A DNA stretch of 61,867 bases, taken from Rhodospirillaceae bacterium (GTDB taxonomy: Bacteria; Pseudomonadota; Alphaproteobacteria; UBA6615). Where the stretch lies: contig JABJEK010000126.1 in NCBI GenBank assembly GCA_018702955.1, forward strand, positions 1 through 61,867. The letters run 5' to 3'. Made by a program: the position numbers and the translations under genes. The notes under the pieces were generated by a model. That model was not told where the DNA came from. It made no database searches and worked only from the letters and a program-made list of their open reading frames with translations. This document shows positions 1 through 8,166 of the stretch, one piece after another; the stretch's first letter is position 1; each line of letters begins with the position of its first letter.

Positions 1-391
1 CAACAAGCAGTCGGTCGATTCCGGTGTCACCGCCTTCGTCGGCGATACCGTGGGCGAGCAGCAGGCGGATGCCGACGGTGCCGTCCTTCGCCACCCAGTC
101 CGAGACCTTGTCGCCGACTGCGGGGTCGGCGGCATCGAAAGGCGTGACCAGCCCGAACCGCCCGGGATGTTGGGCAGAGACCTCGAGCGCGAAACTCGGG
201 TCGTAGCGATACATGGTGTAGGCCGAGACGAGGATGGCCCCGTCGACGCCGACCGCGTCCATCGCGGCGACCATTTCCTCGCCATTGGCCGAGGGCGGTC
301 CGGTGAGGACTGCGGCCCAGGGTCGGGCCGGATGGTCGGCCTCGTAGGCGTGTACCTGCGCATCGATGATCGGCGTTTGGTTTTCTGGCAT
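1..391 (-). CDS. Amidohydrolase family 2 protein, N-terminal part (cut by window edge)
   Basis: The minus-strand reading frame opens at the ATG at 391 and runs off the window start, giving about 130 residues with no stop. It begins MPENQTPIIDAQVHAYEADH; the IDAQVH segment matches the first metal-binding strand (DxxxH type) of amidohydrolase family 2 TIM-barrel hydrolases, which hydrolyse or decarboxylate small cyclic or aromatic acids. A GGGGAGA ribosome-binding site lies 6 nt upstream of the ATG. The substrate cannot be told from this part. It is divergent from the PPOX gene that follows. Confidence 0.75.
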   Translation of the reverse strand, partial: MPENQTPIIDAQVHAYEADHPARPWAAVLTGPPSANGEEMVAAMDAVGVDGAILVSAYTMYRYDPSFALEVSAQHPGRFGLVTPFDAADPAVGDKVSDWVAKDGTVGIRLLLAHGIADEGGDTGIDRLLV

Positions 392-497
392 CGGTTTGTC
401 TCCCCGACCGAACTATAGTGCGTTGCTTGGCTGCTTTCACGATCGGTGCCCAACGTGTCGTTTGAAAAAATTGAATCTCGAATGAAAGGAAAGCTCG

Positions 498-1112
498 ATG
501 TCGGATTACACAGTCACTGACGTTCAGACGCTTCGCGAAATCTACCCCGAGCCCAAGGGCGTGGCCGTAGACAAACAGCTTGCGGCACTGGATCAACATT
601 GCCGGAACTTCATCGCCCACGCGCCGTTTCTCGTCATCGGAACCGATGGCGACGTATCGCCAAAAGGCGACAATCCCGGCTTTGTCAAAATAGTCGACGA
701 CAAGACTATCGTGATCCCAGACCGCAAGGGCAATAACCGGATGGATTCCCTGCAGAACATCCTCGACAACCCGAGTGTCGGAATTCTGTTCATGATTCCA
801 GGCGTCCACGAGACCTTGCGCGTCAATGGCCGGGCGGAAATCAGCATCGACCCCGAAATCATCGACCCGCTTGCCGTTAACGGCAGTGCACCGGCTTCGG
901 CAATCGTCGTGCATATCGAGGAAGTCTATTTGCATTGCGCCAAGGCATTGGCCCGTTCCCGGATCTGGAGCCAGGATGCGCATGTGGCAAAAGGCGTCAT
1001 TGCGCCGGCAGGACGGATTTTTGCCGACCAGGTTGGCGCTGATCCGGCAGACCTGGAAAAAACCTATGACGAGATCATAGCAGGGGCCCTCGCGGAAGAA
1101 GGCCGCACCTAG
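498..1112 (+). CDS. Pyridoxamine 5'-phosphate oxidase-like FMN-binding protein
   Basis: 204 residues with the split-barrel FMN-binding fold of the PPOX superfamily, closest in pattern to the MSMEG_1061-type FMN-dependent family: an N-terminal helical stretch, a FLVIGTDGDVSPKGDNPGFV strand pair around residues 44-63, the DRKGNNRMDS segment and an ILFMIPGVHETLRVNGRAEI strand near 100-118. Members are cytoplasmic flavin or F420-type oxidoreductases of mostly unknown substrate. The start follows a GAAAGGAAAG ribosome-binding site. It stands alone, divergent from the amidohydrolase, with 205 bp to the next gene. The family call is good; the reaction is unknown. Confidence 0.8.
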   Translation: MSDYTVTDVQTLREIYPEPKGVAVDKQLAALDQHCRNFIAHAPFLVIGTDGDVSPKGDNPGFVKIVDDKTIVIPDRKGNNRMDSLQNILDNPSVGILFMIPGVHETLRVNGRAEISIDPEIIDPLAVNGSAPASAIVVHIEEVYLHCAKALARSRIWSQDAHVAKGVIAPAGRIFADQVGADPADLEKTYDEIIAGALAEEGRT

Positions 1113-1317
1113 ACCGGCATGGGCTCCGCATATCGTCTGCAACGGCTATCTCGAGGAACCGAGATCGTGGCTGATTTTTCCGTAAGCGTGATATAGGAAT
1201 GCCACAATTGATGGCTCCGCCCCGCGATCGATCCTGGAATCGAATGCGGCGACGCGTGTCTGCAAATCGAATGGTTCGTGATACAGCGCACCCATCCGGC
1301 ATTCCGATAGAGAAAAT

Positions 1318-3468
1318 ATGACAGATTTTGAAGGCGTTGCACCGCCGCTTCAGCAGGCTTTGACCCAACGCGGTTACACCGAATTAACCCCGGTGCAAAC
1401 CGCGATCCTGGCCCTTGAGAACAAGAACGCTGATGCGCTGGTGTCCGCGCAGACGGGGTCCGGCAAGACCGTGGCCTTTGGCCTGGCGCTGGCGCCGACC
1501 CTGCTGGATGGCGCGGATCGTTTCGCGCGCGCAGATGCGCCGCTGGCGCTGGCCGTCGCGCCGACCCGTGAACTGGCGCTGCAGGTTCGCCGCGAGCTCG
1601 AATGGCTGTATGCCCCCACGGGGGCGGCCTTCGCCTCTTGCGTCGGCGGTATGGATGCGCGCGCCGAACGCATGGCTCTGCAGCGCGGTGCGCACATCGT
1701 CGTCGGCACGCCGGGCCGGTTGCGCGACCATATTGAGCGCGGTTCGTTCAACACGACGGGGCTGAAGGCCGTGGTGCTGGATGAGGCCGACGAAATGCTC
1801 GATCTGGGCTTTCGCGACGATCTCGAATTCATCCTCGATGCCGCGCCTGCGGATCGGCGTACTTTGTTATTTTCCGCCACCGTGCCGCGCACGATCGCGA
1901 ACCTCGCGAAGCGGTACCAACGTGATGCAATACGTGTCTCGACATCGGCGGAACAGAGCCAGCATGTGGATATTGAGTACCGCGCGCTGACGGTCGCACC
2001 CAACGATGCCGAAAACGCCATCGTCAATGTGTTGCGGTATTTCGATGCGAAAAATGCGCTCGTCTTCTGCGGCACCCGTGCCGCCGTCAACCGGATGACC
2101 AGCCGGTTTGCCAACCGGGGGTTTTCCGCGGTGGCGTTGTCGGGCGAACTCAGCCAGAACGAGCGCACCCACGCCCTGCAGGCGTTGCGAGACGGGCGCG
2201 CGCGGGTGTGTATCGCCACCGACGTGGCCGCGCGGGGATTGGATCTGCCCAATCTTGAACTGGTGATCCACGCGGACATTCCCAAGAACCGCGAATCCCT
2301 GCTGCACAGAAGCGGGCGGACCGGGCGCGCGGGGCGCAAGGGCGTGTGCGCGTTGATCGTGCCGCACAATATGCGCCGGCGCACAGAGCGGCTTTTGAAA
2401 AATGCCCACGTGGAAGCCACCTGGGCCAATCCGCCATCCGCCCAAGAGATCATGCAGCGCGATCGCGAGCGTATTTTCACCGATCCGGCGTTGAGCGAAC
2501 CGTTGAACGATGAGGAACGCGCCTTCGCGAAGGAGCTTCTGTCGCATCATGATGCAGAGCACATCGCCGCCGCGTTCCTGCGTCGCCATCTCGAAGACCA
2601 GACCGCGCCGGAAGAGCTGCTCGATGCGGCGCCGACGGAATCAAGGGAGCCGCGCAAGGATCGTCGCGACAACTTCCAGGACAGTGTCTGGTTCACGCTC
2701 TCGGTCGGGCGTGACGAGCGCGCGGAGGCGCGCTGGCTGATGCCGATGCTGTGTCGCGCCGGGCACCTGACCAAGCAGGATATTGGCGCGATCCGGATTC
2801 AGGCCAGCGAGACCCATGTAGAACTTGCCGCCGGCTGCGTGGATCGTTTCCTCGAGGGCATCGGTCCCGGCGGCAAGGTGGAGAAGAACATCGTCGTGAC
2901 GCGGCGGGAAAGCGATCCGACCGGGGGTGCGGAGAAGCCGCCAGAATCAAACGACAAGCCCTATGTGAAGAAGAAGCCCTACACCGCCAAACCGCGCGGC
3001 GAACAGGCCTCCGGTGGGTCGCGTAATTTCGGCGACAAGCCGTATTCGAAGAAGAAGCCGTATAACGCCAGGCCTCACGGCGAAGGGTCCGCGGGTGCGT
3101 CGCATGGTTCCGGTGACAAACCCTACGCGAAGAAAAAACCCTACAACGCCAAGCCGCGAGACGACCGGGCCCAGCAGGGCGGGAAGCGGCACTTTGACCC
3201 GAGGTCCGATGTGCCGTCGGGTCAGGCAGGCCAGGCGGGTCCAGGGGACAATGAGAAAATGCCCTGGGAAGCAGAAGAGAAGAAGCCCTGGGTGAAGAAG
3301 GGGAAAAAGTCTTCGAAGAAATCTGCGACCAAGAAATCCCCGACCAAGAAATCTCAAAAAGGAAAACTCGGCCTCAAGGCGCCTAAAATGAGCGCGAAGG
3401 CCCGGGCGGCGATTGATTCCGGCCACGCGCCGATGAAGCGGAAGAAGCCGAAACGAGACCGCGTTTAG
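1318..3468 (+). CDS. DEAD-box RNA helicase with basic repeat tail
   Basis: 716 residues. The RecA-like core is complete: Q motif (GYTELTPVQ, about 19-27), Walker A AQTGSGKT (44-51), PTRELALQ, DEAD in VLDEADEML (about 155), SAT (about 188) and HRSGRTGRAG. A DbpA-type RNA-binding domain follows at about 460-525 (SVWFTLSVGRDERAEARWLM). The tail is very basic: three copies of DKPYxKKKPYxAKPR with a 27-residue period, then a KKSSKKSATKKSPTKKS-type lysine run. The family unwinds RNA duplexes in ribosome assembly and cold adaptation (DeaD/CsdA type). The ribosome-binding site is weak. The tail should act as an extra RNA-binding or phase-separating arm (inference). Confidence 0.93.
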   Translation: MTDFEGVAPPLQQALTQRGYTELTPVQTAILALENKNADALVSAQTGSGKTVAFGLALAPTLLDGADRFARADAPLALAVAPTRELALQVRRELEWLYAPTGAAFASCVGGMDARAERMALQRGAHIVVGTPGRLRDHIERGSFNTTGLKAVVLDEADEMLDLGFRDDLEFILDAAPADRRTLLFSATVPRTIANLAKRYQRDAIRVSTSAEQSQHVDIEYRALTVAPNDAENAIVNVLRYFDAKNALVFCGTRAAVNRMTSRFANRGFSAVALSGELSQNERTHALQALRDGRARVCIATDVAARGLDLPNLELVIHADIPKNRESLLHRSGRTGRAGRKGVCALIVPHNMRRRTERLLKNAHVEATWANPPSAQEIMQRDRERIFTDPALSEPLNDEERAFAKELLSHHDAEHIAAAFLRRHLEDQTAPEELLDAAPTESREPRKDRRDNFQDSVWFTLSVGRDERAEARWLMPMLCRAGHLTKQDIGAIRIQASETHVELAAGCVDRFLEGIGPGGKVEKNIVVTRRESDPTGGAEKPPESNDKPYVKKKPYTAKPRGEQASGGSRNFGDKPYSKKKPYNARPHGEGSAGASHGSGDKPYAKKKPYNAKPRDDRAQQGGKRHFDPRSDVPSGQAGQAGPGDNEKMPWEAEEKKPWVKKGKKSSKKSATKKSPTKKSQKGKLGLKAPKMSAKARAAIDSGHAPMKRKKPKRDRV
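2953..3170 (+). repeat. 81-bp in-frame tandem repeat, three copies (last one short)
   Basis: GACAAG(CC/AC) starts at 2953, 3034 and 3115, exactly 81 bp apart, and encodes DKPYVKKKPYTAKPR, DKPYSKKKPYNARPH and DKPYAKKKPYNAKPR. Copies differ at synonymous and some non-synonymous sites, so the repeat is not a very recent duplication. It lies wholly inside the DEAD-box helicase gene. Confidence 0.85.
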
Positions 3469-3599
3469 GCACCTGCCGAATGGACGCGTGAGCGTGTTAT
3501 TCCACGTCTGTTTTCCCGCTGCGGTGAATACCGCAAACCTGCAGGCGATCACGATGTCCTGATTTCATAGGTGTCTTGCCCGTCGCATTCACCAAACAA

Positions 3600-3608
3600 T
3601 GGTATAAT
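3600..3608 (+). promoter_or_regulatory. Extended -10 promoter element
   Basis: TGGTATAAT at 3600-3608 is a TGn-TATAAT extended -10 box. No good -35 element sits 17 bp upstream, as is usual for this promoter class. It lies about 100 bp before the AhpD/cyclase chimera, which it would drive with a long leader. Confidence 0.5.
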
Positions 3609-3711
3609 TGTAACGGTTCGTAATGCATAGACCTTGGGGACAGGGTGGTCGTGCGCGCATTTCATTACAGATTAGTCGACCGTGCGGTCAGCACGCGACG
3701 GGGGGTGACAT

Positions 3712-4383
3712 ATGGGTATTTTCGATAGATTTTTCGGTGGTGGTGGACCGCGCAAGCAAGCGGCTGAAGCGCCTGCTGTTCCGAATTCCGACAATTCTGA
3801 GGATCAGGTCTGGGAGGTGGTGTCTGGGCAAAATCAAATGCCGTGCCCAATACCATTCGTAGAGGAAGACCAGGCGACAGGTGAAATTGCCGAGATTTAC
3901 GATTCCATAAAAAAGGCGATGCAGGTTCCCGAAGTTCCGAACATGAACAAGGTTCTCGCGCAATCACCACAGGCGCTGAAGGGCACTGTCGCCATGCTCG
4001 GTGAGCTGTTGATGGGATCGAGTTTGCCGCAGCCGATCGTCTCTATGTTGCTCTACTCCATCTCGCTGACCCGCCGATGCCAGTATTGCAGTTCGATGCA
4101 TCGTCTGACCTGCCGGATGGTCGGCGTCGATGAGACGATGTTATCCGCTGTGGGAAATGATCTTGGGTCGGTGACACCGGAACGGGTGCAGGCGATTGTG
4201 GCATTCGGCATCAAGGCCGCGATGTCGTCGTCGGATCTTACGGAAGCCGACTATGACGGTATTGGCCGGTGCACGCGCCGGTCTGGCGATGGTGGCGGCT
4301 TCCCAGGAGGTTCAGCCGGATTGGCAGGTGCGAGTTGGACTCCACTTCGGGCCCGTGGTGGCAGGGGTGGTTGGCCGTCGTAA
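3712..4383 (+). pseudogene. AhpD/carboxymuconolactone decarboxylase-like gene, 3' end lost by deletion
   Basis: The first ~180 residues are a peroxidase-related AhpD-like protein: helical N-terminal region, then RRCQYCSSMH with C123-x-x-C126-x-x-x-H130, the redox-active CxxCxxxH motif of alkylhydroperoxidase D-like proteins. After LTEADYDGIG (about 4255) the frame turns into low-complexity CTRRSGDGGGFPGGS and ends at 4383 without the expected C-terminal helices. The +1 frame from about 4255 encodes the end of an adenylate cyclase domain, so two coding sequences were joined by a deletion. The intact start (GGGGG(T)G ribosome-binding site) and extended -10 promoter suggest recent decay. The truncated protein could still be made. 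Confidence 0.7.
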
Positions 4384-4579
4384 GTTCATGTTCAATTTGT
4401 GGGGCGACACGGTGAATGTGGCGTCGCGGATTTCGGATCAGGCGGAGCCCGGCACCATATTCCTGTCCGGAGATGCCTGGGCGCAGATACGCACTTCGGC
4501 GTCTGGACAAAGCCGCGGCATGGTACCGCTTAAAGGTAAGGGCGAGATGGAACTCGTCGAGGTGACAGCGGTCGACTGA
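4253..4579 (+). pseudogene. Class III adenylate/guanylate cyclase catalytic domain, 5' end missing
   Basis: The frame reads ARAGLAMVAAS, then WQVRVGLHFGPVVAGVVG, NLWGDTVNVASRIS and PGTIFLSGDAW, the second half of a class III nucleotide cyclase domain, and ends in a natural stop after ELVEVTAVD. The transition-state Asn and Arg (NVASR) are present. The first half, with the two metal-binding aspartates and the substrate-binding lysine, is absent, and no credible start codon with ribosome-binding site exists. It therefore cannot be an active cyclase. It is the distal side of the deletion that removed the end of the AhpD-like gene. Confidence 0.7.
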
Positions 4580-4617
4580 ACCCTCGATCGGCTTTTCCAA
4601 AGCCGTGCGTCTTCGAT

Positions 4618-5475
4618 TCAGTCTTTGTAGCGGTCCGCGATGCCGTCCCAACGTGGCATTTCGACGATGTCGAGATATTCGGGGAAACTCAGCCCGGTGT
4701 TGGCGAGTTTGAGCTCGCCGCTCTTGATGTCGGCCAGTGTGTCGCGGATCGTGCGTGCCGTCAGCATCAGCGTCGTGATGCCGTAGCTGGCGATGCTGTA
4801 GCCGATCTCGCCCAGCTCCGCCGGTCCCAGCAGCGGGGTGACGCCGCCCTCGATCATGTTGGAGAGCTGCGGCACCGGCAGTTCTTCGCAGATGCGGCGC
4901 ATGTCCTCGATCGATGTCGGCGCCTCGACGAACAGCGCATCTGCGCCCGCCTTCATGTAGCGCTCGCCGCGCCGCAATGCCTCGTCGAGGCCGTCGGTGG
5001 CGATGGCATCGGTGCGCGCGATGATGAAGGTGTCGGGGTTTAGCCGTTCACCCGCACACGCGCGTAGCTTCTCTTCCATTTCCTCGGCGGGCACGATGCG
5101 CTTGCCGGCCATATGGCCGCAGCGCTTGGGCGCGACCTGATCTTCGATGAAGATCGCCTGTGCGCCGATTTTTTCGTAGTGGTTCAGCGTGTAGACGGCG
5201 TTCTTGACGTCGCCATAGCCTGTGTCGACATCGACCAGGCAGGGCAAATCCGTCACGGCGAGGATGTCGCGCACCCCGGCCGAGATTTCGCCGAGCCCGA
5301 GCAGGCCGATGTCGGGCGCACCGTAGCGCGCTCCGACGATCTGGAAGCCGCCGATCATGAAGGCATCGAAGCCGGTCTGCTCGATGATCCGCGCGGTTAG
5401 GGCATCGTGGGCGCCGGGGATGACGAGAGGTGATGCCTCGCTGGCGAGTTGCCGGAACGTTTTCTTTTGGGTCAC
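4618..5475 (-). CDS. Isocitrate lyase / PEP mutase superfamily C-C lyase
   Basis: 285 residues. Family marks are DVDTGYGD (83-90, Mg-binding aspartates), FIEDQ (109-113) and KRCGHMAGK (117-125), the counterpart of the KKCGH catalytic loop. The length fits oxaloacetate decarboxylase, methylisocitrate lyase-like or carboxyvinyl-carboxyphosphonate mutase-like enzymes; the precise 2-oxoacid substrate cannot be fixed by eye. It starts with GTG, 9 nt after the NIPSNAP gene, and is the last gene of a three-gene minus-strand unit (EamA, NIPSNAP, this). The loop cysteine suggests lyase rather than phosphonate mutase activity (inference). Confidence 0.85.
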   Translation of the reverse strand: MTQKKTFRQLASEASPLVIPGAHDALTARIIEQTGFDAFMIGGFQIVGARYGAPDIGLLGLGEISAGVRDILAVTDLPCLVDVDTGYGDVKNAVYTLNHYEKIGAQAIFIEDQVAPKRCGHMAGKRIVPAEEMEEKLRACAGERLNPDTFIIARTDAIATDGLDEALRRGERYMKAGADALFVEAPTSIEDMRRICEELPVPQLSNMIEGGVTPLLGPAELGEIGYSIASYGITTLMLTARTIRDTLADIKSGELKLANTGLSFPEYLDIVEMPRWDGIADRYKD

Positions 5476-5484
5476 GGTCTCTAC

Positions 5485-6108
5485 CTAGCGCAGCGGCGAG
5501 AACGAAGGTGCCAGCAGCAGCTTGTTGTCTTGCGTGATGATCGCGCCCTTGGGCGACCCCTTGGGCGGCCACACGCCCTTCGCCACGCCTTCGGCGCGCA
5601 CCTGCGCGCGTTGTTCGAAACTCTCATACGCCCAGATGTGGACGTATTTGTTGAGACCGCCGATATCGGTGTGCATGGCCATCGCGCAGGGTGACAATTC
5701 CATGCGCGCGTCGATCGCGTCCTTCCAGCCGTTGATGATGCCGGGGATTGTCCCGGCGTGGACGGCGTATTCCCGGTACTCGAACAGCGGCCCGTGCTCG
5801 CCGCTCAGGAACTTGGTCATGAACGGGAAGGGGGTGAAGACCTCGGCCTTCATCTCGTGGATCATGTCGTTGATGTCCGGCGGCCAGACGCCGGTCTTGA
5901 TCGCCTCGGTGCGCACCGCCTCGCGTTCCGCGAGATCCTTGTAGGGCCAGATATGAATGACCTCGTTGAGGGGCCCGACCTCGGAATAGAAGAATGCGGC
6001 GAGCGGCGACAGCTGCTTGCGGCCGTTTTCGTAGGCCGCCTCGAATTTCTTCATGAATTCGGGGACCGTGCGGAGTTTCAGCCGGTAGGTGCGGACTTCG
6101 TAGATCAT
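5485..6108 (-). CDS. NIPSNAP family protein, two-domain
   Basis: 207 residues with two tandem NIPSNAP (dimeric alpha/beta barrel) repeats. The first is MIYEVRTYRLKLRTVPEFMK with EVIHIWPYKDLAEREAVR; the second is FEYREYAVHAGTIPGIINGW with KYVHIWAYESFEQRAQVR. Bacterial NIPSNAP proteins often sit next to catabolic enzymes, but their biochemical role is unsettled. A GGGGGAGA ribosome-binding site lies 5-6 nt before the ATG. It is tightly linked to the lyase gene downstream and 100 bp from the EamA gene upstream. Confidence 0.85.
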   Translation of the reverse strand: MIYEVRTYRLKLRTVPEFMKKFEAAYENGRKQLSPLAAFFYSEVGPLNEVIHIWPYKDLAEREAVRTEAIKTGVWPPDINDMIHEMKAEVFTPFPFMTKFLSGEHGPLFEYREYAVHAGTIPGIINGWKDAIDARMELSPCAMAMHTDIGGLNKYVHIWAYESFEQRAQVRAEGVAKGVWPPKGSPKGAIITQDNKLLLAPSFSPLR

Positions 6109-6208
6109 GTTGTCTCCCCCAAGGAGTTCGTGCGGTTAGGTGTTTTTGTTGGTGGCCAGTTTGACCCCGCCCGGATTGTGGGTCCAGTCGGTCTTTTCCC
6201 TGCCCAGG

Positions 6209-7096
6209 CTAACCTTCGGTCGTCGGGAGAGGACGCTTCACGCCGTGCGCGACGTCGCGTCGTGCCATGTAGGTCGTACCGACGACGATGATCCCGGCGC
6301 CGATCCAGGTCCAGGTGTCGGGGAACTCGGCAAAGACCACGTAGCTTATCACCGCCGCCCAGACCATGCGCATCGCGCTGACCGGTTCCACCAGGCTGAC
6401 ATCCGCGAGCTTATAGGCGTGGGTGAACAACAGATGACCCGTGGTGCCTAACAGGCCGACGGTGATCAGCCATATCAGCTGTTCGAGGTTCGGCCACTGC
6501 CAGACGAACAGGGCAGGGATCAGGGTCACGGGGGTCATTAGCAGCGTGACGTAGGCAACGATCGTGGTCGGCGAATCATGCCGCGACAGCATCTTGGCCA
6601 TGATCTTCGAATTCGAGACCAGCAGTGTCGCCATGAGCACCAGCACGGTGCCGAGACTGATCTCCACGAAGCCCGGCCGGACGACCACGAAGGCGCCGGT
6701 AACTGCCAGGGCAATACCAAGCCAACGCCGCGGCCCAACTCTTTCGCGGAGGAATAATATCGCCAGGAGGGCAACGAAAACCGGCCCGACCAGGCTGATG
6801 GCCGCGACGTCGCCCACCGGTATAAGTGACAGCGCCGAGACCATGCAGATCATGGCGGCGGCATTCACCAGCCCCCGGCCGAGATGCCAGGGCAGCATCT
6901 CGGTCTGAAACAGCGCAAAGCCATGGCGCGCGATGACGGGAACGAAAATGATCAGCCCAAAGAAGCTGCGGAAAAATGCGACTTCGAAGGCATGCAGGCC
7001 TTCTTCGACCGTCAGGTAGCGGACGATATTGTGCATCGCCGCGGCGGACGCCGACGCGCCCACCACCAGCAGTATCGCCGTTACCGAATTCGGCAT
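6209..7096 (-). CDS. EamA/DMT-type inner-membrane transporter
   Basis: 295 residues with about ten hydrophobic segments in two EamA halves. Marks include FEVAFFRSFFGLIIFVPV in half one and LLGTTGHLLFTHAYKLADVS with EPVSAMRMVWAAVISYVVF in half two. The drug/metabolite transporter superfamily exports or imports small metabolites; the substrate is unknown. A GAAGG ribosome-binding site precedes the ATG by 5 nt. It heads the minus-strand unit with the NIPSNAP and lyase genes and is divergent from the first SDR gene, sharing the 176-bp intergenic region that carries a palindromic operator. Confidence 0.88.
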   Translation of the reverse strand: MPNSVTAILLVVGASASAAAMHNIVRYLTVEEGLHAFEVAFFRSFFGLIIFVPVIARHGFALFQTEMLPWHLGRGLVNAAAMICMVSALSLIPVGDVAAISLVGPVFVALLAILFLRERVGPRRWLGIALAVTGAFVVVRPGFVEISLGTVLVLMATLLVSNSKIMAKMLSRHDSPTTIVAYVTLLMTPVTLIPALFVWQWPNLEQLIWLITVGLLGTTGHLLFTHAYKLADVSLVEPVSAMRMVWAAVISYVVFAEFPDTWTWIGAGIIVVGTTYMARRDVAHGVKRPLPTTEG

Positions 7097-7187
7097 GAGA
7101 CCTTCAGCATCATCGTGCGCCAGATTGTATGGATGTCCCGCCGGATGCCGACGGCCTGTTTCCGATTTAGAAGCATGCCGGATGTAA

Positions 7188-7213
7188 GTAAAGTCGGCCT
7201 GAACATTACTTTC
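7188..7213. promoter_or_regulatory. 26-bp palindromic operator candidate, copy 1
   Basis: The site starts GTAAAGTCGGCC, ends TTACTTTC and has AAAGT/ACTTT arms around a 13-nt spacer. A second copy of the same length stands at 8087-8112. It lies 59 bp before the SDR start at 7273 and 92 bp upstream of the divergent EamA start. The binding protein is unknown. Confidence 0.6.
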
Positions 7214-7272
7214 TTGGCCGATTGCGCCATGGCGACCATTGTCGCTTCGAGAACGCGTAGGGACTTAGTCAA

Positions 7273-8019
7273 ATGAACCAGATTGATTTGGCGGGACGTT
7301 GTGCTGTCGTTACCGGATCCGCGCAGGGGATTGGCCGGGCGATCGCCGCGCGGCTTCTGGCGTCGGGTGCGCAAGTCTGGTTGTGGGACATAGACGCGGC
7401 GTTGGTTGCTGAGACCGCCAAGGACCTCGGCGACGGCGCACATCCCATGCGGGTCGATGTCGCGGACCCCGACAGCGTCGAGGACGCAGCGCAAGCCGTC
7501 ATGCAACAGGCGGGGCAGATCGACATTCTGGTCAACAATGCCGGAATTTCCGGCGCCAACGCACCGCTTTGGGAATACCCGACCGACGAGTGGCGGCGCG
7601 TTATCGAGATCAATCTCAACGGCGTCTTCAATTGCTGCAAAGCGGTCGTGCCCTTCATGCGAGAGGTGGGTTACGGACGGATCGTCAACATGGCTTCCGT
7701 CGCCGGCAAGGAGGGAAACCCGAACGCGTCCGCATACAGCACGTCCAAGGCCGGTGTCATTGCCCTCACGAAATCACTCGGCAAGGAACTCGCTGATCTC
7801 GATATTGCAGTTAATTGCATCACGCCGGCGGCGGCCCGCACATCCCTGTTTGACCAGATGACGGAAGAGCATGTGGCCTACATGTTGTCGAAGATACCGC
7901 GTGAACGGTTCGTCGCGCTGGATGAGATCGCGGGGATGGTGGCCTGGCTCGTCTCGGCGGAGAACTCATTTACCACTGCCGCCACGTTCGACCTTAGCGG
8001 CGGCCGCGCAACCTATTAG
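7273..8019 (+). CDS. Short-chain dehydrogenase/reductase (FabG-like)
   Basis: 248 residues, classical SDR. The Rossmann motif is TGSAQGIG (14-21), NNAG is at 88-91, and the catalytic Ser142, Tyr155 and Lys159 (YSTSK) are all in place. It should be an NAD(P)-dependent alcohol or 3-oxoacyl dehydrogenase; the neighbourhood suggests a role in catabolism, not fatty acid synthesis. The ATG at 7273 has little ribosome-binding site. One copy of the 26-bp palindrome lies upstream. It is the first gene of the plus-strand catabolic cluster. Confidence 0.9.
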   Translation: MNQIDLAGRCAVVTGSAQGIGRAIAARLLASGAQVWLWDIDAALVAETAKDLGDGAHPMRVDVADPDSVEDAAQAVMQQAGQIDILVNNAGISGANAPLWEYPTDEWRRVIEINLNGVFNCCKAVVPFMREVGYGRIVNMASVAGKEGNPNASAYSTSKAGVIALTKSLGKELADLDIAVNCITPAAARTSLFDQMTEEHVAYMLSKIPRERFVALDEIAGMVAWLVSAENSFTTAATFDLSGGRATY

Positions 8020-8086
8020 GTTGGACGCGCGCAGTCTCGCGACCGGGCCGAAACCCGGCCGGCCTTCAGAACCGGGTTGGTTTTGC

Positions 8087-8112
8087 GTAAAGTCGGCCGG
8101 AATCGTACTTTC
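8087..8112. promoter_or_regulatory. 26-bp palindromic operator candidate, copy 2
   Basis: The site begins GTAAAGTCGGCC and ends TACTTTC; about 20 of 26 positions match copy 1 at 7188-7213, including both arms and the 13-nt spacer length. It lies 54 bp before the VOC gene start, almost the same distance as copy 1 from its gene, so both should serve one regulator. Confidence 0.6.
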
Positions 8113-8166
8113 CGGCTGAACGCATTTGCTCGGGCGGTCAGGTAAGAAACGCAGAGGATCCGACCC

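Noticed and set aside
3469..3711. A gene in the 243-bp interval after the helicase.
   Set aside because: No credible frame with a ribosome-binding site; only the extended -10 promoter element is seen.
4240..4280. Programmed frameshift or Sec read-through joining the AhpD-like and cyclase frames.
   Set aside because: No slippery sequence or in-frame TGA is present, and both protein families are missing residues at the junction, which fits a deletion.
8040..8075. GC-rich hairpin after the first SDR gene.
   Set aside because: Short CCGGG/CCCGG stem and no U tract; too weak to call a terminator.
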